Positions 45,626 to 52,828 of a DNA stretch of 52,828 nucleotides are shown piece after piece. Source of the stretch: Rhodospirillaceae bacterium (lineage in GTDB: Bacteria; Pseudomonadota; Alphaproteobacteria; UBA8366). The notes under the pieces are model-generated. The model was not told where the DNA came from, did no database searches, and worked only from the letters and a program-made list of their open reading frames with translations. Position 1 is the first letter of the stretch. Each line of letters starts with the position of its first letter. The stretch covers positions 1-52,828 of the forward strand of contig PAXN01000015.1 in assembly GCA_002715005.1 (NCBI GenBank), given 5' to 3'. The position numbers were made by a program, and so were the translations under genes.

Positions 45626-46579
45626 TTATAAAACCGCATCCAATAATACCCTCCATTCGGCGCTTTCACGTTCCAGCGTAAATTGGGAAAGCTTAGCGGC
45701 GCATTGTTGCTCAAGCCTCTTCAAGAAACTCGAATCGACTTCGGCTCGTACTAACAGGGCGCCGAGTGCTTGGGTATCTTTCACCGGATAATAACCGTCA
45801 TAGCTTTCGCCAAGTAATCCTTTTGCCCCCTCAATATCAGATGCGATAATTGGAACACCGGCGGCAACCGCTTCCGAAATCACATTCGCGCCACCTTCCA
45901 TGATTGAACTTAATACCATCAGGTGGGTCTTGGCGAATTCGCGACGCACGCGCCAGCCAGGAACCTCCCCCATCCATTGGTATCGAGGATTTCGCACCAT
46001 TTCTTTTTCGGCTTTTTCCGCCCAATCTGCACTATGCGCCTTCCCCAAATGGATAACTCTAATTTTAGAATCCGGTGGCATGTTGCGTACTGCCATCGCT
46101 GTACGAAGCGGGTCTTTCTCCTTACGCAAATGTCCGACCACGCAAATATCAAAATGCCGAACAGACGGTTTACGCGCCATGCTCAAGGGTGATGCGGACT
46201 GATGCACTACATGCAGTTTGGAAGTAAACTCAGCCGGGATGGAACGGTGCACTTGTTCATGAAGGCAGGCCAGTCCGTCAGCAATCTCCATGCACCGGTA
46301 CGTTTTCTGAGGATGGCTTTTTTGGAAGCGGTAAATATCCGTTCCCGCCAGAAGTACAATCAACGGCCGTTTCGGATAGCGCTCCCTAAATTGCAATGCG
46401 GATTGTGCGCTACGCCAGGCATGGATAGCGACCATCATATCTGCCGGACGACCGTCCCATTCCACGTCGACCCTAACTTGATGGCCGAGTTCGCGCAGAA
46501 TACGCGCCCATCGAACAGCCGTCGTTCGATTACCGTTCTTGGCTAACTTTGCTGCAGGTGTGATAAGAATAATTTTCAT
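45626..46579 (-). CDS. senB: SenB-like selenosugar synthase (glycosyltransferase family 4 type)
   Basis: This is a GT-B fold protein of 317 aa. It has NGNRTTAVRWARILRELGHQ at the N-terminus, AIHAWRSAQSALQFRERYP, LLAGTDIYRFQ, CVVGHLRKEKDPLRTAM, and the donor-site loop SSIMEGGANVISEAVAAGVP. This pattern matches the glycosyltransferases of selenoneine loci, where SenB joins selenophosphate to UDP-GlcNAc to give a selenosugar. The assignment rests on remembered family features plus the location between selD and the SenA-like gene. It is on the opposite strand: stop codons abut selD with no gap, and only 27 bp separate its start from the divergent senA. Confidence 0.85.
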   Translation of the reverse strand: MKIILITPAAKLAKNGNRTTAVRWARILRELGHQVRVDVEWDGRPADMMVAIHAWRSAQSALQFRERYPKRPLIVLLAGTDIYRFQKSHPQKTYRCMEIADGLACLHEQVHRSIPAEFTSKLHVVHQSASPLSMARKPSVRHFDICVVGHLRKEKDPLRTAMAVRNMPPDSKIRVIHLGKAHSADWAEKAEKEMVRNPRYQWMGEVPGWRVRREFAKTHLMVLSSIMEGGANVISEAVAAGVPIIASDIEGAKGLLGESYDGYYPVKDTQALGALLVRAEVDSSFLKRLEQQCAAKLSQFTLERESAEWRVLLDAVL

Positions 46580-46606
46580 CGTTACATCTTAAAGAGACCG
46601 AGTCCC

Positions 46607-47917
46607 ATGACACAACCAGTTGCTGCATCTTATTTAGAAGAAATTATGAAGGACGCCCATACTCGGACCCTGGAACTAGTAGCTGGGCTGGATGAAGATC
46701 AATTAATGGGGCCTCGTCTACAAATCGTAAATCCGTTACGCTGGGAAATTGGACATGTAGCGTGGTTCTACGAAAAATTTATTCTGCGCGATCTCTACGA
46801 CCAAGCTCCGTACCACGCACTAGGCGATGATATTTACGATTCAATTGAAATTCCCCATGAGGTGCGTTGGGACCTGCCATTGCTCCGCATGAACGAAACA
46901 CTCGCCTATATCGAGACCGTCCTAGAACGCTGTATTTGTCGGCTCGGCGACGGGGATGCGAGCGAGGTAGACAGCTACATGTATCAGTTTTCCACATTCC
47001 ACGAAGACATGCACACGGAGGCCTATACCTATTCACGCCAAACGCTGGGCTATCCGAAACCCACCTTTACAAATGCCGCAGTCCCGGATGATGCAGAAGC
47101 TGGTGCCCACCCAGGAGACGTCACAATACCAGGAGGAACATTTTTGCTCGGCTCAACAAAAGATGAAGCCATACTCTTTGATAACGAGAAATGGATCTAT
47201 CCGGTTCCAGTCAAACCGTTCGAAATCGCTAAAGCACCGGTCACCAACGCAGAGTTCCAACACTTTGTTGACGCAAAAGGATATGAAATTCGGGAGTTTT
47301 GGGACGAAGATGGATGGGACTGGTGTAAACGAGAAGACGCCGTTCATCCGGTCTATTGGCAGCCTACTGGCGAAGGTGATTGGTCAGTAAAAAGGTTCGA
47401 CACCATTGAAGACCTAAAGCCACACCAACCGATAATCCACGTGAATTGGTATGAAGCAACTGCATTTTGCCGTTGGGCAAAACGTCGATTACCCGCAGAA
47501 ATTGAGTGGGAGGTAGCTGCACTAGGCGAGCCCAATACAGATAGGACAATGCTTAGCGAAAAAAAACGTGACACTCCTTGGCATGCCACCTCCGGGAACT
47601 GCATACACGCCAACCTAGACGGCAGCGCTCTTGGCGTTATCGATGTCGCTGCTTTTCCACAGAGCGATAGCGCTTTTGGGTGTCGCCAGATGCTGGGCAA
47701 TATATGGGAGTGGACATCGACGGCATTTAGCCCCTATCCGGGTTTCTCGCCGGATGCTTATAAAGATTATTCACAACCGGTATTCTACGAGACTAAAGTC
47801 CTACGTGGAGGCGCTTGGGCGACGCGAAGCAGGGTGGTCAACGGACGCTACCGCAACTTTTTCACCCCCGATAGACGCGATGTCCTGGCCGGGTTTCGGA
47901 CCTGTGTATTGCCATAA
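46607..47917 (+). CDS. senA: SenA-like (EgtB-family) non-haem iron C-Se bond-forming enzyme
   Basis: This 436-aa protein has the EgtB architecture. An N-terminal DinB-like domain carries the iron ligands His50 (WEIGHVAWFYEKF), His132 and His136 (FHEDMHTEAYTY). A C-terminal formylglycine-generating-enzyme-type domain contains GGTFLLGSTKDE, NAEFQHFVDAKGYE, RLPAEIEWEVAAL, NIWEWTSTAFSPYPGF and RNFFTPDRRDVLAGFRT. EgtB makes the C-S bond of ergothioneine; SenA uses the selenosugar from SenB and hercynine to form the C-Se bond of selenoneine. Context (SenB, SelD, transporter) favours SenA, but sequence alone cannot exclude an ergothioneine EgtB. No EgtD, which makes hercynine, is in the window. Confidence 0.85.
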   Translation: MTQPVAASYLEEIMKDAHTRTLELVAGLDEDQLMGPRLQIVNPLRWEIGHVAWFYEKFILRDLYDQAPYHALGDDIYDSIEIPHEVRWDLPLLRMNETLAYIETVLERCICRLGDGDASEVDSYMYQFSTFHEDMHTEAYTYSRQTLGYPKPTFTNAAVPDDAEAGAHPGDVTIPGGTFLLGSTKDEAILFDNEKWIYPVPVKPFEIAKAPVTNAEFQHFVDAKGYEIREFWDEDGWDWCKREDAVHPVYWQPTGEGDWSVKRFDTIEDLKPHQPIIHVNWYEATAFCRWAKRRLPAEIEWEVAALGEPNTDRTMLSEKKRDTPWHATSGNCIHANLDGSALGVIDVAAFPQSDSAFGCRQMLGNIWEWTSTAFSPYPGFSPDAYKDYSQPVFYETKVLRGGAWATRSRVVNGRYRNFFTPDRRDVLAGFRTCVLP

Positions 47918-47977
47918 ATAGAAATTCATGGTGTAGCTATTTCCTAAATCGACATTCTAATTCGCGGGAGAATTATC

Positions 47978-49147
47978 TTGCTACAATTCGAGCTGACGGA
48001 AGAACAACGGCAAATGATGGATACGGTCAGCCGTGTTCGTAAAGACGTAATTGAGCCTAATGCCAAAAAATGGTTAGACGGTACCTTCCCTTATGAAAAT
48101 ATGGAAAAGCTAGGCGAGATTGGCATTCTTGGAATGTCCGTTCCGGAAGAATATGGCGGGATGGGCGCGAGCGTCCTCGACACGGTTCTTGTTCTCGAAG
48201 AAATTGCAAAAGGGTGCTACGTAACAGCCATGGCCGTACTTGGCGAGGTAGGTACCCAATGCCGAATTTTATCCCATTACGGTTCTGATGAACTTAAGGA
48301 AAAGTACCTGCCTCAGCTTTTGGAAGGTAAATGTATCCTCGCTATTTGTATGACCGAACCTGATTGCGGCACCGACCTTGGTAATATGAAAACCAACTGC
48401 ATGGTTAAGAACGATAGGGTGGTTCTCAACGGCTCTAAAACTTTAATTAGCCGCGCTGAGGAAGCAGACCTTTTCGTTATATTTACTCGCGTCAATAATA
48501 CGCCTGGAACAAAAGGTATCGGTTGTGTGCTTGTAGAAAAAGGGGCTAAAGGCATGAGCGCCGATGCCTGTTATCACACTATGGGCGGTGAATATTTAGC
48601 GGATGTGCGTTTCGAAGACGTTGAAGTACCATTAGAGCATCTAGCACTGCACGAAGGGTCGCTCAGCAAATTACTAGGAGCCTTTAATACACAACGTTGC
48701 CTTAATCCTGCGATCTGTCTGGGTATGGCGGAATCCTCTTTAGAAGAATCCATTCGGTATATGCGCGACCGGGACGCTTTTAATCATCCCATTGGTGATT
48801 TCCAAGGTATGCGTTGGAAGGGGGCAAGTATGTTGACCGAAATTGAAGCAGGTCGGAGTATTCTCTATCGCGCTGCCGCAACCGCCGATCCCTTTCCTAA
48901 CCCTACCCTTGCAGCTATGGCTAAAATCTACGTGAATGAAATGTCTATCCGCGTGTGTAGCGAAGGCGTCCAAATCCATGGCGGATACGGCTTTATCGAT
49001 GATTTTGCGGTTTCACGAAATTACCGTGGCGTGCGCTATGGTACTCTTGGCGGTGGAACAACCGAAACTCTCAGGAATTTTGTCGGACGAGAACTGGTCG
49101 AACGAATGGATTTAGAAACCGGCATTTCGGGAATGGGGCTTTTTTAA
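47978..49147 (+). CDS. Acyl-CoA dehydrogenase family protein lacking the usual catalytic Glu
   Basis: This is an FAD acyl-CoA dehydrogenase fold protein of 389 aa. Fold motifs are VPEEYGGMGASVLDTVLVLE, CMTEPDCGTDLGNMKT (flavin contact) and IHGGYGFIDDFAVSRNYRG. It starts with TTG at 47978, seven bases after GGGAG. The catalytic base is absent at both known positions: the common site reads LGGGTTE (Gly359 where IYEGTSE has Glu), and the isovaleryl-type site reads NTQRC (Gln239 where DYERM has Glu). It may use another base, or do a reduction, isomerisation or non-redox reaction. It follows the SenA-like gene by 60 bp on the same strand; a functional link is not shown. Confidence 0.8.
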   Translation: MLQFELTEEQRQMMDTVSRVRKDVIEPNAKKWLDGTFPYENMEKLGEIGILGMSVPEEYGGMGASVLDTVLVLEEIAKGCYVTAMAVLGEVGTQCRILSHYGSDELKEKYLPQLLEGKCILAICMTEPDCGTDLGNMKTNCMVKNDRVVLNGSKTLISRAEEADLFVIFTRVNNTPGTKGIGCVLVEKGAKGMSADACYHTMGGEYLADVRFEDVEVPLEHLALHEGSLSKLLGAFNTQRCLNPAICLGMAESSLEESIRYMRDRDAFNHPIGDFQGMRWKGASMLTEIEAGRSILYRAAATADPFPNPTLAAMAKIYVNEMSIRVCSEGVQIHGGYGFIDDFAVSRNYRGVRYGTLGGGTTETLRNFVGRELVERMDLETGISGMGLF

Positions 49148-49334
49148 AGGGAAATCGGGCCAAAGAAGAATTCAATCGGCCTCAAGGTCAAAGTTAAAGG
49201 CACCAGCATGGGACCCATAAGAGGGGATGTACATTTCGAACTATTTGTCCAAGTAAATGCGTCCTATAATTGAAACTAGAGCCAATCCGGCCTCCAGCCC
49301 TCCAGTGCAGACCATTATCAAAACCTGCTATATT

Positions 49335-49356
49335 GTTCTGTCAATTCAACCAGAAC
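49335..49356. repeat. Inverted repeat between two convergent genes
   Basis: GTTCTG and CAGAAC form a perfect 6-bp stem with a 10-base loop in the 271-bp gap between the convergent acyl-CoA dehydrogenase and enoyl-CoA hydratase genes. No T-run follows in either direction, so termination by it is doubtful. Nothing else in the gap is recognisable. Confidence 0.3.
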
Positions 49357-49418
49357 CAGGGGGCAAAACTCTAATCTTAGAGAGGGAATTCCTAGCCTAA
49401 ATAGCAAAAAATAAAAAC

Positions 49419-50192
49419 CTACCGACCCTTCCAATCGGGCGCGCGCTTTTCCGAAAATGCCTTAGGACCTTCCACAAAATCCTCACTATTGCGTAATACT
49501 TCTTCAGCGGCATACACAGTCTCAATTGCTTCTTGGACAGATGCTTTTTCGAGACCAAGCCGCATGACTTCCATAGAAGTCCGAATGGAGACCGGCGAAC
49601 ATTTCAATATTTTACCTGCCCATTCCTTAGCGTATTCTAATACTTTACCTTCTTGTACAACCTCCGTCACAAAGCCGAACCTATAGCCTTCTTCTGCAGA
49701 AACATGTCGCCCAGTCAGAATCATACCCAATGCTTGATGTCTGGGGATTACCCGAGGCAATCTGTGCAACCCTCCGGACATAGCCGCAAGCCCCACTAGT
49801 GGCTCCGGCAATGCAAATTTTGCATTTTCTGCTGCTAAGATAATATCGCAGGCGAGTGCTAACTCGAAGCCTCCTCCCATAGCAACACCATTGACAGCAG
49901 CAATAATAGGTTTTGTTCGGCCGAAACGTCTAACTATTCCGCCAAAGCCTGTATCTGGCTTATCTCGAGTACCGCCTTCCGCCTGAAACTTTAGGTCATT
50001 ACCGGCACTAAACGCTCGATCCCCAGCGCCCGTCAAAATTGCGATCCATAAACCATCATCCGCTTCGAACTCATCGAAAACCTCAGCTAATTCGAAATGG
50101 GCCATAGAATGCAACGCATTCATGCGCTCTGGTCGATTAACGGTGACAATTAGAAGGTGCCCATCTTTTTCGACGGTTGAATATTCACCCAT
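49419..50192 (-). CDS. Enoyl-CoA hydratase/isomerase family protein
   Basis: This crotonase-fold protein of 257 aa has VNRPERMNALHSMAHFEL and the oxyanion-hole segment AFSAGNDLKFQ. GVAMGGGFELALACDIILA holds Glu110 and ALPEPLVGLAAMSGGLHRLP holds Glu130; both Glu residues match the catalytic pair of enoyl-CoA hydratases, spaced by 20. It is therefore likely a true hydratase, though the substrate is open. It stands alone on the minus strand, convergent with the acyl-CoA dehydrogenase and divergent from the rhodanese gene (108 bp). Confidence 0.9.
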   Translation of the reverse strand: MGEYSTVEKDGHLLIVTVNRPERMNALHSMAHFELAEVFDEFEADDGLWIAILTGAGDRAFSAGNDLKFQAEGGTRDKPDTGFGGIVRRFGRTKPIIAAVNGVAMGGGFELALACDIILAAENAKFALPEPLVGLAAMSGGLHRLPRVIPRHQALGMILTGRHVSAEEGYRFGFVTEVVQEGKVLEYAKEWAGKILKCSPVSIRTSMEVMRLGLEKASVQEAIETVYAAEEVLRNSEDFVEGPKAFSEKRAPDWKGR

Positions 50193-50300
50193 TTAAGGAT
50201 CCCCCATTTATGTTAGGTCTGTTTCCAACACTCTAAGCACATCAGTAGCCAGAAGGCCAACCCTTCGGCGATATTCGCTCTAACACAACGGAGGTATATT

Positions 50301-50633
50301 ATGACAGAAACCTGTAAAGAAGAATTTGTTGATGCGGCAACCGCCAACAGTTGGTTGGAATCCGGAGACGCTTTGCTAATAGATGTTCGCGAGGCCCACG
50401 AACATAAATTGGCCCGAATAGCGACTGCCAACCTAAACCCGCTTTCGTCATTCGACCCTAGGGGGATACCCATAAAAGATGACAAGAAAATTATATTTCA
50501 TTGCGCCAGCGGCGTCCGTTGCGGCATTGCTGCTAAGAAGATGATGGCTTCTGGGCATGAGGGTACGATTTATCGTTTGCAGGGCGGTATTCAAGCATGG
50601 CATGAAGCCGGTTACCCAATCCTATTTGAGTAG
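50301..50633 (+). CDS. Rhodanese-domain sulfurtransferase
   Basis: This single-domain rhodanese of 110 aa contains LLIDVREAHEHKLARI and the active-site loop FHCASGVRCGIAAKKM with nucleophile Cys68, then YRLQGGIQAWHEAGYP. GGAGG seven bases before the ATG gives a strong start. Rhodaneses carry persulfide, and some can carry perselenide. It lacks the P-loop domain of the tRNA 2-selenouridine synthase SelU, so it is not that enzyme. It is the first of three plus-strand genes (rhodanese, quinone oxidoreductase, TusA-like). Confidence 0.9.
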   Translation: MTETCKEEFVDAATANSWLESGDALLIDVREAHEHKLARIATANLNPLSSFDPRGIPIKDDKKIIFHCASGVRCGIAAKKMMASGHEGTIYRLQGGIQAWHEAGYPILFE

Positions 50634-50710
50634 CAAGTGAAACCAGCAATTTCTTGTTTCAAAATGTCTAAAGGGCGTGCATTTTTTTAAAATTACTTAG
50701 GGAGAGAAAC

Positions 50711-51709
50711 ATGTCTGCCAACATTCCGAACTCGATGAACGTTATCGAAATTACTGAGCCTGGCGCCCCCGAGGTTTTGAAACCGGCCTCTCGCGAGGTT
50801 CCCACCCAATCAGAACATGAGATTTTAATCAAGGTCGCCGCTGTCGGGGTCAATGGTCCGGACATTGTTCAACGTCGCGGCCATTACCCGCCGCCCAAAG
50901 GTGCGACCGATCTGCTCGGCCTCGAAGTCTCTGGTGAGGTTGTCGCGACGGGTAAAGATGTTTCGAATTGGACTGTGGGCGATAAGGTTTGCGGCCTGAC
51001 TAATGGCGGCGGCTATGCGGAATACGTCCGGGCCGATGCTAGTCACTGCTTGCCCATCCCAAAGGGGTTGAATCTTATCGAAGCGGCCAGCCTACCCGAA
51101 ACGTTCTTTACGGTATGGAGTAATATTTTCATGGGTGTCGCAAACCTTCAGGCAGGAGAACGGTTCCTCGTTCATGGTGGATCCGGTGGTATCGGGGCAA
51201 CAGCGGTCCAGCTGGGCAAAGCATTCGGTGCAACTGTCTTCACTACTGATAGTCCGACGGACCGCTGCTCCTTTGCCAAGGAATTGGGGGCCGACCAGGT
51301 CATCGACTATAACGAAGAGGATTTCGTCGAAATTGTTCGTGAAGCTGGCGGCGCGAATGTTATCCTTGATACAATTGGTGGTGCTTATGTTGAACGTAAT
51401 ATTAAAGCCACGGCACCTGAAGCTCGGATCGTTCAACTTGCCTTCAATTTAGGTTCGAAAATAGAAATCAATTTAATGCCAGTGATGTTAAAACGCCTTG
51501 TATATACAGGCTCTACTCTAAGAAGCCGGCCGGAAACATTTAAATCCGAAATTGCACGTCAACTCCACGAAAAAGTATGGCCAATAATCGAGGATGGGAC
51601 AATCAAAACCATGGTGCGGCAAAGCCTGCCTCTAGAACAAGCCGCGGAGGCACATGCTTTGATGGAAAGCGCCACACATACCGGCAAGATTATGCTTGAG
51701 GTAGGCTAA
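50711..51709 (+). CDS. Zinc-independent NAD(P)H quinone oxidoreductase (MDR family)
   Basis: This medium-chain dehydrogenase/reductase of the quinone oxidoreductase (PIG3-like) subfamily has 332 aa. The catalytic domain has VGVNGPDIVQRRGHYPPPKG and LGLEVSGEVVATG, and the nucleotide-binding domain has VHGGSGGIGATAVQLGKAFG. Zinc ligands are lacking, as in this subfamily. GGGAG precedes the ATG at 50711. It is 8 bp before the TusA-like gene, so the two are cotranscribed. Reduction of quinones or of electrophilic enones with NADPH is the expected chemistry. Confidence 0.9.
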   Translation: MSANIPNSMNVIEITEPGAPEVLKPASREVPTQSEHEILIKVAAVGVNGPDIVQRRGHYPPPKGATDLLGLEVSGEVVATGKDVSNWTVGDKVCGLTNGGGYAEYVRADASHCLPIPKGLNLIEAASLPETFFTVWSNIFMGVANLQAGERFLVHGGSGGIGATAVQLGKAFGATVFTTDSPTDRCSFAKELGADQVIDYNEEDFVEIVREAGGANVILDTIGGAYVERNIKATAPEARIVQLAFNLGSKIEINLMPVMLKRLVYTGSTLRSRPETFKSEIARQLHEKVWPIIEDGTIKTMVRQSLPLEQAAEAHALMESATHTGKIMLEVG

Positions 51710-51717
51710 GGCCTTCC

Positions 51718-51963
51718 GTGTCTTCCAAAGGCTCTCTATTGGTCGACGCATCCGGGCTTAAATGTCCTATGCCGGTATTAAAAATACAAAAAGCACTTCG
51801 CAGTCTTGGTCAAGGGGATCGATTAACGCTTATTGCAACGGATCCCATGAGCTACATTGACGTGCGTCACTTCTGCGAGACTAACAATCATATACTAATA
51901 TCCGCGGAAGAGGACAGCGACACCTTTACCTATAAAATTAGAAAGGGACCTAAGCGATTATAA
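51718..51963 (+). CDS. TusA-family sulfur carrier protein
   Basis: This 81-aa protein has the TusA/SirA/YedF signature GLKCPMPVLKIQKAL, with Cys16 as the sulfur-carrying residue, and the fold continues with GDRLTLIATDPMSYIDVRHFC. It uses a GTG start at 51718, 8 bp after the quinone oxidoreductase. TusA proteins relay persulfide to many acceptors, including tRNA thiolation and molybdenum cofactor synthesis. Relatives such as YedF occur in selenium metabolism. A rhodanese two genes upstream could be its donor. Confidence 0.9.
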   Translation: MSSKGSLLVDASGLKCPMPVLKIQKALRSLGQGDRLTLIATDPMSYIDVRHFCETNNHILISAEEDSDTFTYKIRKGPKRL

Positions 51964-52054
51964 GTAGTTTATTTTTTTAAATTTGACCCACCCTATCTAA
52001 AATTTATCACTGGACTCTAATTAACAACTTTTTTCCTTCGAGACACCTGAAGCG

Positions 52055-52828
52055 TTACGCAATAAGAATCGCACGGAAGTCGTTTACGTTCGTATGAGTA
52101 GGCTTCGTAATCACCAAGTCATCGATACTTTTAAAGAAACTATACGCGTCGTTATTTGCAAGATACGACTTCGCATCAACGCGCTTCTGCGCAGCACGTT
52201 CTAACGTACTAGGGGATACAATAGCACCGGCGTTGTCTTCCGCTCCATCTATTCCATCAGTATCAGCAGCTAGCGCATTAATCCCCTTCTCGCCGTTAAG
52301 CGCAATCGCCAATGCTAATAAGAACTCGCTATTTCGGCCTCCGCGTCCATCGCCAATAACAGTCACAGTTGTCTCGCCGCCAGACAATAATACGACCGGC
52401 GTTTCAGCCGGTTGCCCGCGATAACGCGTTTGCTTTGCAATTGCGGCCATAACTTTTGCAACCTCTCGGGCCTCCCCTTCCACAGCATCACCGAGTATCA
52501 GAGACTGAATACCGTTTCTATTCGCAACTTCAGCCGCTGCCTGCAGAGATATTTGCGGTGTTGCAACGATATGCGTTTCACAATTCCAAAAACAATCGTT
52601 ATCAGGCTTCAAGGTCTCCACTTTTCCTTCTTTTAAAAGTTCAAGAGCAGCGATTGGCTGTTCAATTCCATATTTTTCTAATACTGCCAATGCGTCTGAG
52701 AAAGTTGTAGAGTCAGGGATAGTCGGTCCCGACGCAATGACGCTAGGGTCGTCCCCAGGAACATCAGAAATTAATAATGTGACGGTACGGGCTGGCTTTG
52801 CAGCGGCGGCTAAGTGTCCACCTTTTAT
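52055..52828 (-). CDS. Glycerate 2-kinase, MOFRL/GckA type (partial, C-terminal part)
   Basis: This is the C-terminal 257 residues of a glycerate kinase of the GckA/TtuD (MOFRL-containing) family, which phosphorylates D-glycerate at the 2-position. The frame is open to the right edge and begins IKGGHLAAAAKPARTVTLL, so the N-terminus is outside the window. Conserved parts are SDVPGDDPSVIASGPTIPD, LLSGGETTVTVIGDGRGGRN, ADTDGIDGAEDNAGAIV and KPTHTNVNDFRAILI at the end. Treating the methionine near 52690 as the start would drop this conserved N-terminal sequence. It is convergent with the TusA-like gene, 91 bp away. Confidence 0.93.
   Translation of the reverse strand: MKGGHLAAAAKPARTVTLLISDVPGDDPSVIASGPTIPDSTTFSDALAVLEKYGIEQPIAALELLKEGKVETLKPDNDCFWNCETHIVATPQISLQAAAEVANRNGIQSLILGDAVEGEAREVAKVMAAIAKQTRYRGQPAETPVVLLSGGETTVTVIGDGRGGRNSEFLLALAIALNGEKGINALAADTDGIDGAEDNAGAIVSPSTLERAAQKRVDAKSYLANNDAYSFFKSIDDLVITKPTHTNVNDFRAILIA

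Noticed and set aside
49190-49215. A short GGCACCA match to the tRNA-Thr 3' end as a possible integration repeat
   Set aside because: Only about seven bases match, which is expected by chance. No integrase is nearby.
49300-49345. TTGACA with GATAAT on the minus strand in the gap after the acyl-CoA dehydrogenase
   Set aside because: The spacing is 19 bp and it points into the opposite strand of that gene, with nothing to transcribe.

Overview
The window looks like a chromosomal segment of an alphaproteobacterium, probably an aerobic, uncultured, environmental (perhaps marine) lineage. The evidence is an ATP12-type F1 assembly chaperone, biotin-dependent propionyl-CoA and methylcrotonyl-CoA carboxylases, the order rplQ - Deg protease - rarA - crcB - rluC - HAD - ATP12, and a complete alphaproteobacterial-style S10/spc/alpha ribosomal block. 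I see no rRNA, CRISPR array, insertion sequence, integrase or phage gene. Assignment below class level is not possible from the sequence alone.

Layout. (1) 1-6333, minus strand: leucine catabolism. An isovaleryl-CoA dehydrogenase is at the upstream end and the start of methylcrotonyl-CoA carboxylase beta is at the window edge. Between them lie a short-chain dehydrogenase, a DsbA-fold isomerase, a glycosyltransferase and an asparagine synthetase. A tRNA-Leu(GAG) sits upstream. (2) 6408-8247: lipB and a secreted alpha/beta hydrolase on plus, convergent with acylphosphatase. (3) 7972-14077, minus: the propionyl-CoA carboxylase region (pccB, a small 2TM protein, threonine aldolase, pccA, acylphosphatase) with ATP12 upstream. 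(4) 14201-20732, minus: HAD phosphatase, rluC, crcB, glnK, amtB, a decayed rarA pseudogene and a Deg-type protease. (5) 20823-36377, minus: two tRNAs (Tyr, Gly), tuf and 27 further genes running from rpsJ to rplQ, with secY, adk and rpoA included. (6) 36578-39646, plus: rlmB, an NAD-dependent epimerase and threonine synthase. (7) 39968-47917: tRNA-Thr, an AT-rich gap, then a selenium module. (8) 47978-52828: an unusual acyl-CoA dehydrogenase, an enoyl-CoA hydratase, a rhodanese, a quinone oxidoreductase, a TusA-like protein and the 3' part of a glycerate kinase.

The most interesting part is the selenium module at 40346-47917. A PhnD-like binding protein, an ATPase and a double-length permease form a putative selenium-oxyanion ABC transporter. 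They are followed 3 bp later by a fusion of an NDH-2-like flavoprotein with selenophosphate synthetase (SelD). Then come a SenB-like selenosugar glycosyltransferase on the opposite strand and a SenA/EgtB-like non-haem iron enzyme. Read together this is an uptake-to-product line for selenoneine: import, reduction or activation to selenophosphate, selenosugar formation and C-Se bond formation on hercynine. The hercynine-making methyltransferase EgtD is not in the window. A rhodanese and a TusA-like protein a few kilobases downstream are possible sulfur or selenium carriers.

The second notable feature is the rarA remnant at 18151-19287. It keeps its syntenic place and most of its recognisable sequence but carries six in-frame stops, a compensating pair of frameshifts around the Walker A motif and an internal deletion.
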